From contig JAJYLQ010000011.1 of the NCBI GenBank assembly GCA_021787595.1, positions 1 through 64,000 on the forward strand: DNA of 64,000 nt. Reading direction: 5' to 3'. Under the pieces are notes generated by a model. That model was not told where the DNA came from. It ran no database searches and saw only the letters and a program-made list of their open reading frames with translations. This DNA comes from Chloroflexota bacterium. Lineage in GTDB: Bacteria; Chloroflexota; Anaerolineae; Anaerolineales; Villigracilaceae. The position numbers and the translations under genes were made by a program. Below, piece after piece: positions 44,371 to 53,864 of this stretch (its first letter is position 1; every line of letters begins with the position of its first letter).

Positions 44371-45739
44371 GTCGCTGCGTTTTCGCCTGGCATTATGGGT
44401 GGGCGGCTTCCTGCTTGCCTCGCTCCTGCTTTTTGGCGTGTATGTGTACGTGAGCATGTCGAACAATCTCAACGCCGCGCTGGATGACGCCCTGCGTTCG
44501 AACGCCGTGCAGGCAATGGGGACGGTCAACGTGAACAACGACCAGATCGTTTTGCCGGATGGTCTCGCTGAAAACAGCAGTGACGCCGAATCCGCGCAGG
44601 CGCGCGGATTCACGGTGCGCTTTCTGGATGCAAAGGGCACCCTGCTTGGGGGCTTCGGCGCGAATTGGACTACGCCTCTGCCCGCCGCCCCAACCGGCAA
44701 ACAAGCTTCCTTCACCACCGTCACAAGCGGAAACAGGGAACCCGATGCCCGCGTTTATACCCTGCCGATCACGGACAACAACCGGATCGTTGGATACGTT
44801 CAAACCTCGCAAAGCCTCGAAGCCATCCAGCAAACCCTCGAACGTTTGCAGCTTTCCCTTTTGCTAGGCATTCCCTTCCTTACGCTCCTCGCCGCTCTGG
44901 GCGGATATTTCCTGGCGGGACGCGCTCTCGCACCGGTGGATGCCATCACCCGCACGGCGCGGCGCATCTCGGCGGAGGATTTGTCAGCCCGCCTCCACCT
45001 GCCCGATAACGGCGACGAAGTGGGACGGCTCGCCTCCACCTTCGACGATATGCTGGCGCGGCTCGACGATTCCTTCCGCCGCGAGCGGCAATTCACCTCC
45101 GATGCCTCACATGAACTCCGCACGCCGCTGGCAGCCATGCAGACCATCATCGGCGTAACACGCTCACAGAAACGCCGCGCTGCGGAGTACGAACAGGCAC
45201 TGGACGATTTAGGTGAGGAGACGGGCCGCCTGAGAGCCATGACCGAAAACCTGTTGATGCTGGCGCGCGGCGAACAACCGGTCGAGGCGCAACGGGAACG
45301 CGTGGACTTGTCGTCCTTGCTGTCCGATGTGGCTGAATCGCTTGCGCCGCTGGCTGATTCAAAAGGTCTGAAGCTGGAGTGCCGCGCCAGCCCTAATATA
45401 ACGGTGCAAGGCGACCGGGACGCGTTGATTCGGCTCTTCGTCAATTTGGCGGATAACGCCATCAAGTTCACCGAGTCCGGCGGCGTCACGCTGTCCGCAC
45501 AGTTGAACGGGAAAAATATCCGCGTCGCAGTGGCGGATACCGGAAAGGGCATTCCTCTCAAACACTTGGAGTACATCTTCGACCGTTTTTACCGCGTCGA
45601 CTCATCACGCGCACAAACCGGCGCGGGGCTGGGATTGGCAATTGCGTTGCAGATTGCCCGCGCACATGGCGGGGATGTTGCGGTGAAAAGCGAATTGGGC
45701 AGGGGCACAACGTTTTGGGTGACATTGCCCGCCTCGTAA
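44360..45739 (+). CDS. Membrane sensor histidine kinase
   Basis: The 459-residue product has membrane helices at about 10-32 and 168-188 around a periplasmic sensor loop of about 135 residues. A HAMP domain follows (LAPVDAITRTARRISAEDL). The HisKA domain has H251 (DASHELRTPLAAM), and the HATPase has N-box LADNAIKFT, VADTGKGIP and GLGLAIA. It phosphorylates the OmpR-type regulator encoded upstream (11-nt overlap). The sensor loop has no recognised domain; the overall form resembles copper/silver or cell-envelope sensors. Confidence 0.93.
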   Translation: MKIRSLRFRLALWVGGFLLASLLLFGVYVYVSMSNNLNAALDDALRSNAVQAMGTVNVNNDQIVLPDGLAENSSDAESAQARGFTVRFLDAKGTLLGGFGANWTTPLPAAPTGKQASFTTVTSGNREPDARVYTLPITDNNRIVGYVQTSQSLEAIQQTLERLQLSLLLGIPFLTLLAALGGYFLAGRALAPVDAITRTARRISAEDLSARLHLPDNGDEVGRLASTFDDMLARLDDSFRRERQFTSDASHELRTPLAAMQTIIGVTRSQKRRAAEYEQALDDLGEETGRLRAMTENLLMLARGEQPVEAQRERVDLSSLLSDVAESLAPLADSKGLKLECRASPNITVQGDRDALIRLFVNLADNAIKFTESGGVTLSAQLNGKNIRVAVADTGKGIPLKHLEYIFDRFYRVDSSRAQTGAGLGLAIALQIARAHGGDVAVKSELGRGTTFWVTLPAS

Positions 45740-45827
45740 TTTCACTTCACGACGGCTTCATTTACACAATCTAGAATGACGGCATCAACAGCAAGCGGCT
45801 GTTGAAATTCAGAAAGGAGTTCTAAAA

Positions 45828-46235
45828 ATGAAAATCAACCGCTTTATCGCTTTGGCTGCTGTTGCCCTGCTCGTGGTGGGCGCGATGGGAGCCATGGCAA
45901 CCCGCTCGTTCGCGCTGGGTACGCAAACCGCCGCCGGGACGCAGGCGCCCGCATCCATTGTCACTCAATCCCCGGCTTGCGCGCAGGATCAGGCGGACGG
46001 CACGGAAGTGAAATCGTCCGCTGACACGGATAACGTTGACCTGCAATGCGGCGACCAGACTACTTTGGATAGCAGCTCGACAGTTGCGGAAACCGTCGGC
46101 AGTGCGGAAGCGCCCGCTGGCGTAGAATCTGCCAGCGCAGAGACCGCCGGCGAAGCCCAGCCCTCCGATGGTCCGAACGGTCCCTCCGTTCAGATTGATC
46201 AATCCGGACAGAGCGATGGACAGTTTGGGCAATAA
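45828..46235 (+). CDS. Secreted acidic low-complexity protein
   Basis: The 135-residue product has a signal peptide (hydrophobic residues 7-24, probable cleavage near ATRSFA). The rest is acidic and rich in Ala, Ser, Gly, Asp and Gln, with two cysteines (CAQDQADG and LQCGDQ) and the ending QSGQSDGQFGQ. It looks disordered. GAAAGGAG precedes the ATG. As the gene after the two-component pair it could be its sensor partner or target, like small periplasmic modulators. No family is recognised. Confidence 0.65.
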   Translation: MKINRFIALAAVALLVVGAMGAMATRSFALGTQTAAGTQAPASIVTQSPACAQDQADGTEVKSSADTDNVDLQCGDQTTLDSSSTVAETVGSAEAPAGVESASAETAGEAQPSDGPNGPSVQIDQSGQSDGQFGQ

Positions 46236-46263
46236 CCTGACACAGCAGCACGCAGGATAAGAC

Positions 46264-46299
46264 GATCGAGCCGCGGCATCAAAGTGCCGCGGCTCGATC
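46264..46299. terminator. Strong hairpin after the secreted protein gene
   Basis: GATCGAGCCGCGGCA (46264-46278) is perfectly complementary to TGCCGCGGCTCGATC (46285-46299), with a 6-nt loop. No U tract follows, so it may block RNA decay or terminate with a factor. Confidence 0.6.
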
Positions 46300-46389
46300 T
46301 GTCCGCCACAGCGCCAGAATATGTCGATTCCTGCCCTGTAACTTACGGCGGCAGCCATCGTCTTGATTACATCAACACAGGCATATTTT

Positions 46390-47412
46390 ATGGACAGGCC
46401 GATTGCTTTAATTATCGAAGATGACCGGGATGTTGTTACCCTGTTCCGGCATGTTCTCGACTTGGCAGGTTACCAGACCGAGATCATTTTGCACGGTCAG
46501 GCGGCGGTCAGGCGTCTCTCGGACGCAGAACAACCAGAACCGGATGTCATCCTGCTGGGCCTGATCCTGCCGGAGGTTTCCGGCACCGAGATCCTTCACC
46601 TGATCCGTTCCAATGAGCGCCTAAAAGACAAACCCGTTATCGTAATTACTGCTGAGTCGAACGCGGCGAGAAATCTCGAGGATCAGGCTGAACTGGTTTT
46701 GCTGAAACCGGTCAACATCGAGCAGCTTAGCACCCTGGTCAAGCGCCTGCATCCGGTCGAAAAGCTCGCCGACGAATCCCCCACTGATGAAATAACAGGC
46801 TTGTTCAATCACTCCTTTTTTACCAGCCTGCTGGATTACGCGCTGGCGCGTTCGAAGCAGGTTGGCTTTGGTCATTTCTCGGTACTTTTGGCAGACCTTG
46901 ACCAATTCAAAAAGATCGAAGAACAGCTTGGCACAGAGTACAGCCGCTTGCTGTTGCAGGACACGGCCAGGGCCTTGAAGAGGGTTCTGAGACCCACGGA
47001 TACCATTGCCAGGCTGGAAGGCGCGCAGTTCGCCATCCTGATCGAAGAAGTGACCAATTGGGATATCCCCCTCTATATCGCAAACCGCGTACTCGAACGA
47101 CTCACCAGTACTATGGAAGGAAAATTCATCCAGAGCCGGAGCCACGTTGGAGTCGTTCTGTGTGATGCAGGATATTTCAGCGTTGATGAAATCCTGAAGG
47201 ACGTTAAGGTCGCGCTTTCCTTGGCAAAGGCTGAAGGGCATGGAGGGTATAAGTTCTACGCGCGGGACGAGTTCAACAACGCCTACGATATTGATTTGAT
47301 CTCTTCATTGCAAAACGGTCAGGTCATGGGACAAACGCCGATCAAGAAGCGGGAAATCGTTGTAAAGCCGGCTGGTGCGGACTCGTCCCTGCCAGCCCAC
47401 ATGCAACCCTGA
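46390..47412 (+). CDS. Receiver plus degenerate GGDEF protein, both sites altered
   Basis: From the ATG at 46390 the product has 340 residues. The receiver domain (1-120) keeps the acidic E10-D11-D12 and LLKPV lysine but has Gly at position 57 (VILLGLILP), where Asp should be phosphorylated. The second domain (about 130-295) has the GGDEF fold (DEITGLFNHSFF, LADLDQFKKIEEQLG), but the signature is RLEGAQFAIL instead of GGDEF. Neither phosphotransfer nor cyclase activity is expected, so it is probably a scaffold or an effector that binds a ligand or protein. A TTG at 46363 is a weaker start. Confidence 0.85.
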   Translation: MDRPIALIIEDDRDVVTLFRHVLDLAGYQTEIILHGQAAVRRLSDAEQPEPDVILLGLILPEVSGTEILHLIRSNERLKDKPVIVITAESNAARNLEDQAELVLLKPVNIEQLSTLVKRLHPVEKLADESPTDEITGLFNHSFFTSLLDYALARSKQVGFGHFSVLLADLDQFKKIEEQLGTEYSRLLLQDTARALKRVLRPTDTIARLEGAQFAILIEEVTNWDIPLYIANRVLERLTSTMEGKFIQSRSHVGVVLCDAGYFSVDEILKDVKVALSLAKAEGHGGYKFYARDEFNNAYDIDLISSLQNGQVMGQTPIKKREIVVKPAGADSSLPAHMQP

Positions 47413-47742
47413 ACTTCCTCTCCCCTGTTTTTTCGGAGGTTTCCAGCCGCCCGTTCAATAATCCGGGAATATCCCCGCGCTCTTCCGGGGTCGAACTCTC
47501 TGCCCGGCTTAATTGCCTGGCGCTGCCTTTCCCGCGAATCGGGTTTTGTACTCACATTGTCCGCCCCAAGAAAATCTTCCAAAAATAATTGCGCCCCCCT
47601 TTCTCCGCCCTTCCTGGGCATTCCCCTATAATGCCTGGAAAAATCGCCTGTAATGGCCCCACAGCCTGAAACGTTCATTAAGGGATTGCACGTAGATTGT
47701 ATACATACCTGTGGTACAAGCCAATAGGCATTTGTACTGATT
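47413..47742. other. Gene-free stretch with hairpins upstream of a NarL regulator
   Basis: No gene is supported here. GGCATT/AATGCC (47617-47635) forms a hairpin. GTACAA (47714-47719) and TTGTAC (47732-47737), extended by CC/GG, form an inverted repeat directly next to the -35 box of the next promoter and could be an operator. The rest is C/T-rich without clear signals. Confidence 0.5.
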
Positions 47743-47772
47743 TTGACAGAAACCCTTGAAACGCGGTATGCT
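47743..47772 (+). promoter_or_regulatory. Promoter of the NarL-type regulator at 47809
   Basis: TTGACA (47743-47748) and TATGCT (47767-47772) are 18 nt apart. The predicted start near 47779 excludes the long upstream start and supports the ATG at 47809. Confidence 0.7.
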
Positions 47773-47808
47773 TTTTGTTACTCTTGGAACATACGAGGGA
47801 GCATGATT

Positions 47809-48507
47809 ATGGCAAAAGAAATCCGCGTGACGATTTTAGATGACCATCAGACGATCATTGACGGCTATCTTTACCGTTTAAAGGAAACGTCCAATGTTGT
47901 GGTAGCCGCAACCATCAGTTTCGGCGAGGAACTTGAGCCGACACTGAAAAGGAATCCAACCGATGTTTTACTGCTGGACGTGAACGTTCCCACCTCACCC
48001 GAAAATTCCAATCCTTACCCCATCCTGAACATTGTTCCCAACCTGCTGCAAATTTATCCCGAACTCGATGTGCTGGTCATCAGCATGTACACCGAACGCG
48101 GACTGGTCCGGGCTGTGATGGAAGCCGGGGCCAGCGGCTACATTGTGAAGGACGATCAGGATTCGATCCGCAGGCTGGGGAGCATTATTGATTCGATTGC
48201 CAGAGGCGAAATTTACCTGAGCGAGAAAGTGCGCCAGCATTTTTTGGCAAGCCAGCAAGCGGAAGGCGACCGTCTTCTGACCAAACGCCAGCGGGAAGTG
48301 CTTTCCCTGTGCCTGGCTTATCCCGATTCCTCGACGGAGCAACTGGCGCACAAGATGACGGTGGCAAATTCGACAATCCGAAATCTATTATCCGGCGCCT
48401 ATCTCCGGTTGAATGTCCGCAACCGGGCGGCAGCCATTGCCAAAGCACGTCAGTTGGGATTGATCACGCCCGATAGCCCCACCACACCGATCCGATCACA
48501 CTCGTAA
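47809..48507 (+). CDS. NarL/LuxR-type response regulator (ComA-like)
   Basis: The 232-residue product has a receiver with D57 (VLLLDVNVP), D11-D12 and the VKDD lysine. Its LuxR helix-turn-helix (about 155-215) reads LTKRQREVLSLCLAYPDSSTEQLAH. GGGAG lies 7 nt before the ATG at 47809. The receiver has an extra loop after the phospho site (PTSPENSNPYPIL). It sits in front of a ComP-like kinase gene (48709) in the same direction, so the two likely form one signalling unit with a 201-nt gap. Confidence 0.9.
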   Translation: MAKEIRVTILDDHQTIIDGYLYRLKETSNVVVAATISFGEELEPTLKRNPTDVLLLDVNVPTSPENSNPYPILNIVPNLLQIYPELDVLVISMYTERGLVRAVMEAGASGYIVKDDQDSIRRLGSIIDSIARGEIYLSEKVRQHFLASQQAEGDRLLTKRQREVLSLCLAYPDSSTEQLAHKMTVANSTIRNLLSGAYLRLNVRNRAAAIAKARQLGLITPDSPTTPIRSHS

Positions 48508-48552
48508 AAGCCGCCCTTCGGAGCCGCAATTTATCTGACTGGAAAATTCATG

Positions 48553-48578
48553 GACTGGCTGGATATCTTTCAGCCAGT
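48553..48578. promoter_or_regulatory. Inverted repeat ahead of the ComP-like kinase promoter
   Basis: ACTGGCTG (48553-48560) and CAGCCAGT (48571-48578) face each other 10 nt apart, immediately before an extended -10 box TGCTATACT (48582-48590). It may bind the NarL regulator or be a hairpin ending the previous gene. Confidence 0.4.
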
Positions 48579-48639
48579 TCATGCTATACTGAAACCCGCT
48601 GCTTTTGCCGCTGAAATCCGACTGACTTACCTTTCCCAG

Positions 48640-48663
48640 GTTATATCCAGTAACTTATATAAC
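48640..48663. promoter_or_regulatory. GTTATAT-N10-ATATAAC inverted repeat
   Basis: GTTATAT (48640-48646) and ATATAAC (48657-48663) lie 46 nt before the kinase start, downstream of the predicted transcription start. The spacing suits a dimeric regulator. Confidence 0.4.
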
Positions 48664-48708
48664 GCACGCTTGTTTAACATCCCAGACATCACGAATGGAC
48701 AATAAACC

Positions 48709-50973
48709 ATGAACAAGCAAGAACCGTTCAGGCCGTTTTTCGAGCGTGTCCTGCCTTGGCTGGTTCTGGCGATTCTGCTGACCTACAGCTACGCTAAATT
48801 CTTCCAGCATCCCTATGGCTTTAGCTGGGACTCAAACGGTGTGGTGGACAAGGTCTTTCTGTCCCATCCAGCCCCAACGCTTAACGTTGGCGACCACCTC
48901 GTTCAGGTTGGTTCGTTATCCTGGCAAGCCTTCCACGCCAATTTACGGAAAACTTTTTTCGAGGGCGTAAAGCAGGGCGATGTTGTACCTGTTGAAGTGG
49001 AGCGGAACGGGCAAACCCTAACTGTTCAGTGGAAACTGCCAGGCATGAACCGGGGCGAGGTCCAGGATCAACTTCTCAGCGAATGGCCGGTTGCTTATTT
49101 CTTTTGGTTTGCCGGTACACTCACCCTGATGTTTCTGAGGCCAAAGGATGAGCGCTGGTGGCTCCTATCGGCTTTCGACTTTCTGACCGCTCTATGGTTG
49201 GAAAGCGGCGGAGGCGCATCCAACTTTCACATTTGGTACAGCGCTCTCGTCCTGCGCGTGATCATCTGGCTCAGCGTTCCTGTTTACCTGCACCTGCACT
49301 GGGTGTTCCCGCGCCCGCTTGGGAAGTTGAATCCGATTTTGGCCAAAAGCGTTTACGCGGCTTTCGTCGGATTGGCAGCTGCGCAGTGGTTCCAGCTCTT
49401 TTCGTCAAGTCTCTATTTCCTGGCCTTCCTGCTGGCCGTCGTTGGAAGCTTGATTCTGTTGGTTATTCATTTCTTCCGCCAGGCCGAAGCGCGCCGCGAA
49501 GTGCGCCTGTTCGCGGTTCTCGTATTCTATGCCTTCCTGCCCACCATCATTATGGGAGTAATCAGCGCATTTTATGGCGCATCGGCGCGGCTGGACTCTC
49601 TCGCCCTGGTAAGTTTTGCTGCGATTCCATTTGCTTATCTTTACAGCGCTTATCGCCCACAGCTGGGCGGACTCGAAATTCGCGTCAATCGAATCGTCTC
49701 AGCTTATTTATTCCTGATCCTGCTCGGCATAATTGGATTGCCCCTCCTGGCAATGGCCGATCGGGCACTTCCCTCTTCGGACGGCACCTTGATCCTTGGG
49801 AGTCTGTCTGCCCTTGCAGCAACCGTGCTTGCGATTTGGGTATTCCCACACTTTCAAGACCTTGTGGAGCGCCGTTTGTTCGGGGTTTCGCTCCCATCCA
49901 AACACCTCCAGGAAATTTATTCCGCCCGCATCACTACCAGCGCATCCTTATCGGATTTGCTGAAGGTGATCAACGACGAAATCATTCCAAGCCTGCTGGT
50001 GCGCCAGTTCATCTTTTTTAGATTTGATAATGGATCGCACACGCCGCTATTATCCATCGGCATGAAGGACCAAATCCCCGATGGAAACGACATGGTTGAT
50101 TTCGTACTCACCGGGGAATCAAATGCGATGCAGCCTGCCAAAATCGGCAGCCGTTGGGCGTGGGTCCGGCTGGCGCTGCCGCTGAAGATCGAGGATGAAG
50201 TGCTGGGATTCTGGCTGTTCGGACGCCGTGACCCGGATGATGCCTATTCACAGGCAGAGATTCCGATCCTCCAGGCACTCGCCAACCAAACCGCGATTGC
50301 ATTGAGCAATATTCTCCAAACCGAGCGTCTCAAGTCCTTGTATGGGGCCGACATCAATCGTTATGAAGAAGAGCGTCTGCGCCTGGCATTGGACCTACAC
50401 GATAACGTGCTCAACCAGATGGCTACGCTTCAGATGAATATGGATGAATCGGCGCGCACGCTGAGATTCCAGGAAGCCTACAACGGGCTGACCCAGCGGC
50501 TGCGCGAAATCGTCAGCGACCTTCGCCCGCCAATGCTCCTCTACGGCCTCAAGCCTGCCATCGAAGCGCTGGCTGATAACATGATGGAACGCAGCAACGA
50601 CACTATGGACATCACAGTGGACATCCAGGCGGAGAATCAAAGATATTCGCAAGAATTGGAACAGCACATTTTCCGCATCGTGCAGGAAGCCTGCCAGAAC
50701 GCGCTGAAACATTCCGGCGCAAAAAGAATTTCGATCTCCGGCCGGCTGGAAGCGCAGAGAATTCAATTAAGCGTCGAAGATAACGGCGCCGGTTTTGATG
50801 CTGGAGAAAAACCGGATCTAAAAAACCTGCTCGCCAACAAGCACTTCGGGCTGGCCGGGATGATCGAGCGCGCCGAAATGATCCAGGCCGAAATCAAGAT
50901 TGCTTCGACGAACGGAACCGGCACACGCGTTCGAATTACATGGAATTCTGATGCACCCATCGAAAATATGTAG
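48709..50973 (+). CDS. ComP-like membrane histidine kinase with PDZ-like input and GAF-like region
   Basis: The 754-residue product has one N-terminal membrane helix (15-33), then an external region (40-125) with a PDZ-like pattern: LNVGDHLVQVGSLSW and VKQGDVVPVEVERNG. Seven or eight membrane helices follow (about 138-375). Next come a GAF-like domain (about 405-545), HisKA_3 with H564 (RLALDLHDNVLNQMA) and a HATPase (EACQNALKHSGAKR, DNGAGFD, LAGMIERAE). The order resembles Bacillus ComP, where the multi-helix part senses a peptide. The partner is probably the NarL regulator at 47809. Confidence 0.88.
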   Translation: MNKQEPFRPFFERVLPWLVLAILLTYSYAKFFQHPYGFSWDSNGVVDKVFLSHPAPTLNVGDHLVQVGSLSWQAFHANLRKTFFEGVKQGDVVPVEVERNGQTLTVQWKLPGMNRGEVQDQLLSEWPVAYFFWFAGTLTLMFLRPKDERWWLLSAFDFLTALWLESGGGASNFHIWYSALVLRVIIWLSVPVYLHLHWVFPRPLGKLNPILAKSVYAAFVGLAAAQWFQLFSSSLYFLAFLLAVVGSLILLVIHFFRQAEARREVRLFAVLVFYAFLPTIIMGVISAFYGASARLDSLALVSFAAIPFAYLYSAYRPQLGGLEIRVNRIVSAYLFLILLGIIGLPLLAMADRALPSSDGTLILGSLSALAATVLAIWVFPHFQDLVERRLFGVSLPSKHLQEIYSARITTSASLSDLLKVINDEIIPSLLVRQFIFFRFDNGSHTPLLSIGMKDQIPDGNDMVDFVLTGESNAMQPAKIGSRWAWVRLALPLKIEDEVLGFWLFGRRDPDDAYSQAEIPILQALANQTAIALSNILQTERLKSLYGADINRYEEERLRLALDLHDNVLNQMATLQMNMDESARTLRFQEAYNGLTQRLREIVSDLRPPMLLYGLKPAIEALADNMMERSNDTMDITVDIQAENQRYSQELEQHIFRIVQEACQNALKHSGAKRISISGRLEAQRIQLSVEDNGAGFDAGEKPDLKNLLANKHFGLAGMIERAEMIQAEIKIASTNGTGTRVRITWNSDAPIENM

Positions 50974-50974
50974 C

Positions 50975-50990
50975 GCGGGATTCATCCCGC
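50975..50990. repeat. GCGGGAT/ATCCCGC hairpin after the kinase
   Basis: A 7-bp palindrome with a 2-nt centre sits just past the kinase stop, in the 148-nt gap between convergent genes. Its wording (GTAGCGCGGGATTCATCCCG) looks like another dispersed repeat; it may also end transcription. Confidence 0.45.
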
Positions 50991-51121
50991 AGCCAAAGGC
51001 GGTATAAATATTGCGCTGCAAAATCTTCGCGGCGGATGTGGCTTTCGCGGAGTCATACTATGACAAGTCGTGTTTGCGAATTCCCCGGCGGGGAAACGTG
51101 ATCCGCAAAGGTCGAAATAGT

Positions 51122-53725
51122 TCATTCGCGCGGTGAAGGCACTGCGCGCGGTTTGACCGCCTGGCCAACTTCAGGGGGAGTCTCTGCGCGGGGAGCCGAA
51201 GCTTTTCTGTTTCTTGCGCGCCATAATACAGTCAGATATAAGACGATCCCAAAGTCAAAATAATTCGTGCCGCGGATGTTCGGCACCATGCCGATGTATA
51301 CGCCCTGCGGCCAAAGCGCGGATAACAAAGCAAACAATTGCGGAACGAACGACTTGTCGTAGAAATACACCAAAGCCGTGCCCAGCACCGCGCCGCCAGC
51401 GCTTCCCGCGCCGCCCAGGATGACCATTGCCAGCAGCATCGAAGAAACATTGAAGGCCGCGATGCCTGGGTCAATATAGCTGAAGGTGCTGGCATACAAT
51501 GCACCGGCAATCCCCGCCAGCGCGGAACTGAAAACAAAAGCCAGCAGGCGATAGCGCGAGGTGTCCACGCCAAACGAGGCGGCCGCGGTCTCATCTTCCG
51601 ATGAAGCCAGCCAGGCGCGGCCCGTGCGCGAGGTCATCAGCCGCCCGCTGGTGAAGGCGGCGAGGAGGACAAAGCCGAGGACAAGATAATATTGTGCGGA
51701 CGGCGCGGCCAGCACAAATCCGAAAAGATGCGGGGGCGGCAGTGCGCTCACTCCGCTCGATCCGCCGGTCACATCGCCGCCGTTCATGATGATTTCCTGT
51801 GTCATCAACCCAAGCGCAAGCGTGGCAACCGCCAGATAATCGCCGCGCAGCCGCGTGGCCGTTGCGCCTTTGAGCGCACCGAACAAACCCGCCAGCACCG
51901 CGCTGACCAGCAACACAACCAGGATATCCAGCTGAGGCAGATGCAAAACTCCATAACGGTTCGTCAGCAGGGCCGCAACATATCCGCCGATGCCAAAACT
52001 CATGGCATAGCCCAGGTCGAGCACGCCGGCCAGGCCAAGCAGAATGTTGAGGCCGAGCGTAAGCAGGATGAAGATTCCCAGCCCGCGCAAAAGAACATCG
52101 CTCTGCAGATCGAAGACATGCGTTAGGATCGGAAGCGCGGCCAGCGCGATGAACAACGCGATCAACCACCGCTTCGCGCGCGGACCCGAGGCGGGCGCCG
52201 TTAAAACGACCGAATCGCGCATCCCGCTTTCGATCATGCCTTCGTCGCGGCCAAGCAGGCCGCCGCGCCGCCAGACGAGGATCGCGGTGAGAAGACCGAG
52301 CAGCAAAACCGGCGTCCATTGCGCGCTGATGAAGTAGTCGCTGAACGAACCGACCACGCTCAGCACCAGCCCGCTTGCCAACGCTCCCACCGGGCTGCCA
52401 ATGCCGCCCATCAGCGCCGCGGCAAACGCGAACAATCCGCTTTGCTGGCCGTCCGACCCAAACGGGCGCGAATAATACAACGCAAAGATGAACGCCGCCG
52501 CGCCAGCCAGTGCGCCGCCCAAAATGAAGGCGCGCCGGATTGCGCCATCGCGATCCACGCCGACGATCCGGGCCAATTCTTCGTTCTGCGCCACGGCGCG
52601 GATCGAACGCCCAAGTTTCGTGCGCGAGAGAAAATAGGTTGTGACCAATACAAACAGAATCGCGGCGATGAGCACGAACGCGTCGGAAAATTGAAAGACA
52701 ACCCTGCCATGCAGCAAATTGCCCAGCGGCAGGAAATTCGGGATGCCATCGGTGGGAACTTCGGGAAGCCCCGGCACGCTGCGATGTTCGCCGCGAATGA
52801 ACGATTTCTGATACGTGCGCCAGACAAGCGCACCCTGGTACAGAATGAACGAAAGGCCCAGCGACGCGATCAACGGTGCGAGCTTCGAGCGTCCGCGAAA
52901 TGGACGGAAAGCCAGTTCCTCCACGCCGAGGCTGAGCAGCGCGCCCACTAGGATCGAACCAACCAGGATGGCGGCCAGGATCAAAATTCTCGACCCGACC
53001 GGCCAATCGAGATTCAAACCAATGATGTTGATCGTGGATGTGACGAACGCGGTCGTAAGAGCATACACGTCGCCGTGCGCCAGATTCAAAATGCGGACTG
53101 TGCTGTAAATGACCGTCACGCCGATGGCATTGAGCGCAAGGATCGCGCCATTGACAAGCCCGAAGATCAGCAATTGAATAACAAGGTCACTGCAATTCGT
53201 GTTCTTCCCGCACCACGCCACAGTCACCGGCGCAGCGGCGACCGGCGCTTGCGCAGCTTGCACTTGTTTGGCCGCCGTCCATGCCGCCTGCAGGCTTGCC
53301 ACACATCCGCTCGTGTAGCGGTCCTGCCAGACAAAGGAAATGTGCCCGGAGGCGGAATCCGGCGATGCGAACGCCCCGTCAAAAGTCAGGTCGGGACCAG
53401 TTATCGAAAATGAATTATTCGCAATGTGGGGCTGGGAATCGGGAGCGATGGAGATGTTATCAAGGTTGGTGCATGAAATGCTGTGATCCGCTTTGGGATA
53501 GGAATAAATGAACGAAGAGATTGCTCCAGCTTCTATCGTAAATTTGACCGTAACGATGCGTCCATCCTGGGCTGTGCCCTGTCCCTGCCAATTCCCATCG
53601 TAAGGGCTGGCAGATACAGATATGGTTGTTGGGGCAGGCGTCGGGGATTGGGCTATTGACGAACAGGCAGACAAGAGCGCGGCAAGCACAACCAGAAGAA
53701 CGATAAATATCCATTTGCGAGACAT
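51122..53725 (-). CDS. LivH-LivM permease fusion with an N-terminal lipoprotein-like domain
   Basis: The 867-residue product starts MSRKWIFIVLLVVLAALLSA and has a lipobox-like LLSAC at residue 22. A Thr/Pro linker and an extracytoplasmic beta-rich domain (about 38-150) with CTN and GCVASLQ cysteines follow. Then come a complete LivH-type permease (about 175-475, with GVTVIYSTVRILNLAHGD and FRPFRGRSKLAPLIASLG) and a LivM-type permease (about 505-840, with GLNILLGLAGVLDLGY and GATATRLRGDYLAVATLALG). These normally are two subunits importing branched-chain amino acids or urea. No binding protein or ATPase genes lie nearby. The head may replace or dock a binding protein. Confidence 0.88.
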   Translation of the reverse strand: MSRKWIFIVLLVVLAALLSACSSIAQSPTPAPTTISVSASPYDGNWQGQGTAQDGRIVTVKFTIEAGAISSFIYSYPKADHSISCTNLDNISIAPDSQPHIANNSFSITGPDLTFDGAFASPDSASGHISFVWQDRYTSGCVASLQAAWTAAKQVQAAQAPVAAAPVTVAWCGKNTNCSDLVIQLLIFGLVNGAILALNAIGVTVIYSTVRILNLAHGDVYALTTAFVTSTINIIGLNLDWPVGSRILILAAILVGSILVGALLSLGVEELAFRPFRGRSKLAPLIASLGLSFILYQGALVWRTYQKSFIRGEHRSVPGLPEVPTDGIPNFLPLGNLLHGRVVFQFSDAFVLIAAILFVLVTTYFLSRTKLGRSIRAVAQNEELARIVGVDRDGAIRRAFILGGALAGAAAFIFALYYSRPFGSDGQQSGLFAFAAALMGGIGSPVGALASGLVLSVVGSFSDYFISAQWTPVLLLGLLTAILVWRRGGLLGRDEGMIESGMRDSVVLTAPASGPRAKRWLIALFIALAALPILTHVFDLQSDVLLRGLGIFILLTLGLNILLGLAGVLDLGYAMSFGIGGYVAALLTNRYGVLHLPQLDILVVLLVSAVLAGLFGALKGATATRLRGDYLAVATLALGLMTQEIIMNGGDVTGGSSGVSALPPPHLFGFVLAAPSAQYYLVLGFVLLAAFTSGRLMTSRTGRAWLASSEDETAAASFGVDTSRYRLLAFVFSSALAGIAGALYASTFSYIDPGIAAFNVSSMLLAMVILGGAGSAGGAVLGTALVYFYDKSFVPQLFALLSALWPQGVYIGMVPNIRGTNYFDFGIVLYLTVLWRARNRKASAPRAETPPEVGQAVKPRAVPSPRE

Positions 53726-53835
53726 CACAATGCACACACCTCAAAAATGGTCAACCAGCAGAAGCCTGCTTTTGCCAGGCTGTTTGTCTTATCGAACGGA
53801 CGCCGGACAGAACGCGTCAACAGCTGTCAATGATA

Positions 53836-53863
53836 ACACCAATGAAATTTATTATACTGGTGT
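53836..53863. promoter_or_regulatory. ACACCA-N16-TGGTGT operator at the permease promoter
   Basis: ACACCA (53836-53841) and TGGTGT (53858-53863) face each other and cover the predicted start of the leftward promoter. A second TATAAT-like box lies between the arms. A repressor here would control the LivH-LivM fusion gene; the CGNR protein encoded upstream is one candidate. Confidence 0.5.
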
Positions 53864-53864
53864 C

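Noticed and set aside
43657-44724. 355-codon minus-strand frame
   Set aside because: Runs opposite two clear signalling genes with intact motifs.
51591-53006. 471-codon minus-strand frame within the permease gene
   Set aside because: Alternative frame of the LivH-LivM fusion; no hydrophobic pattern or motif of its own.
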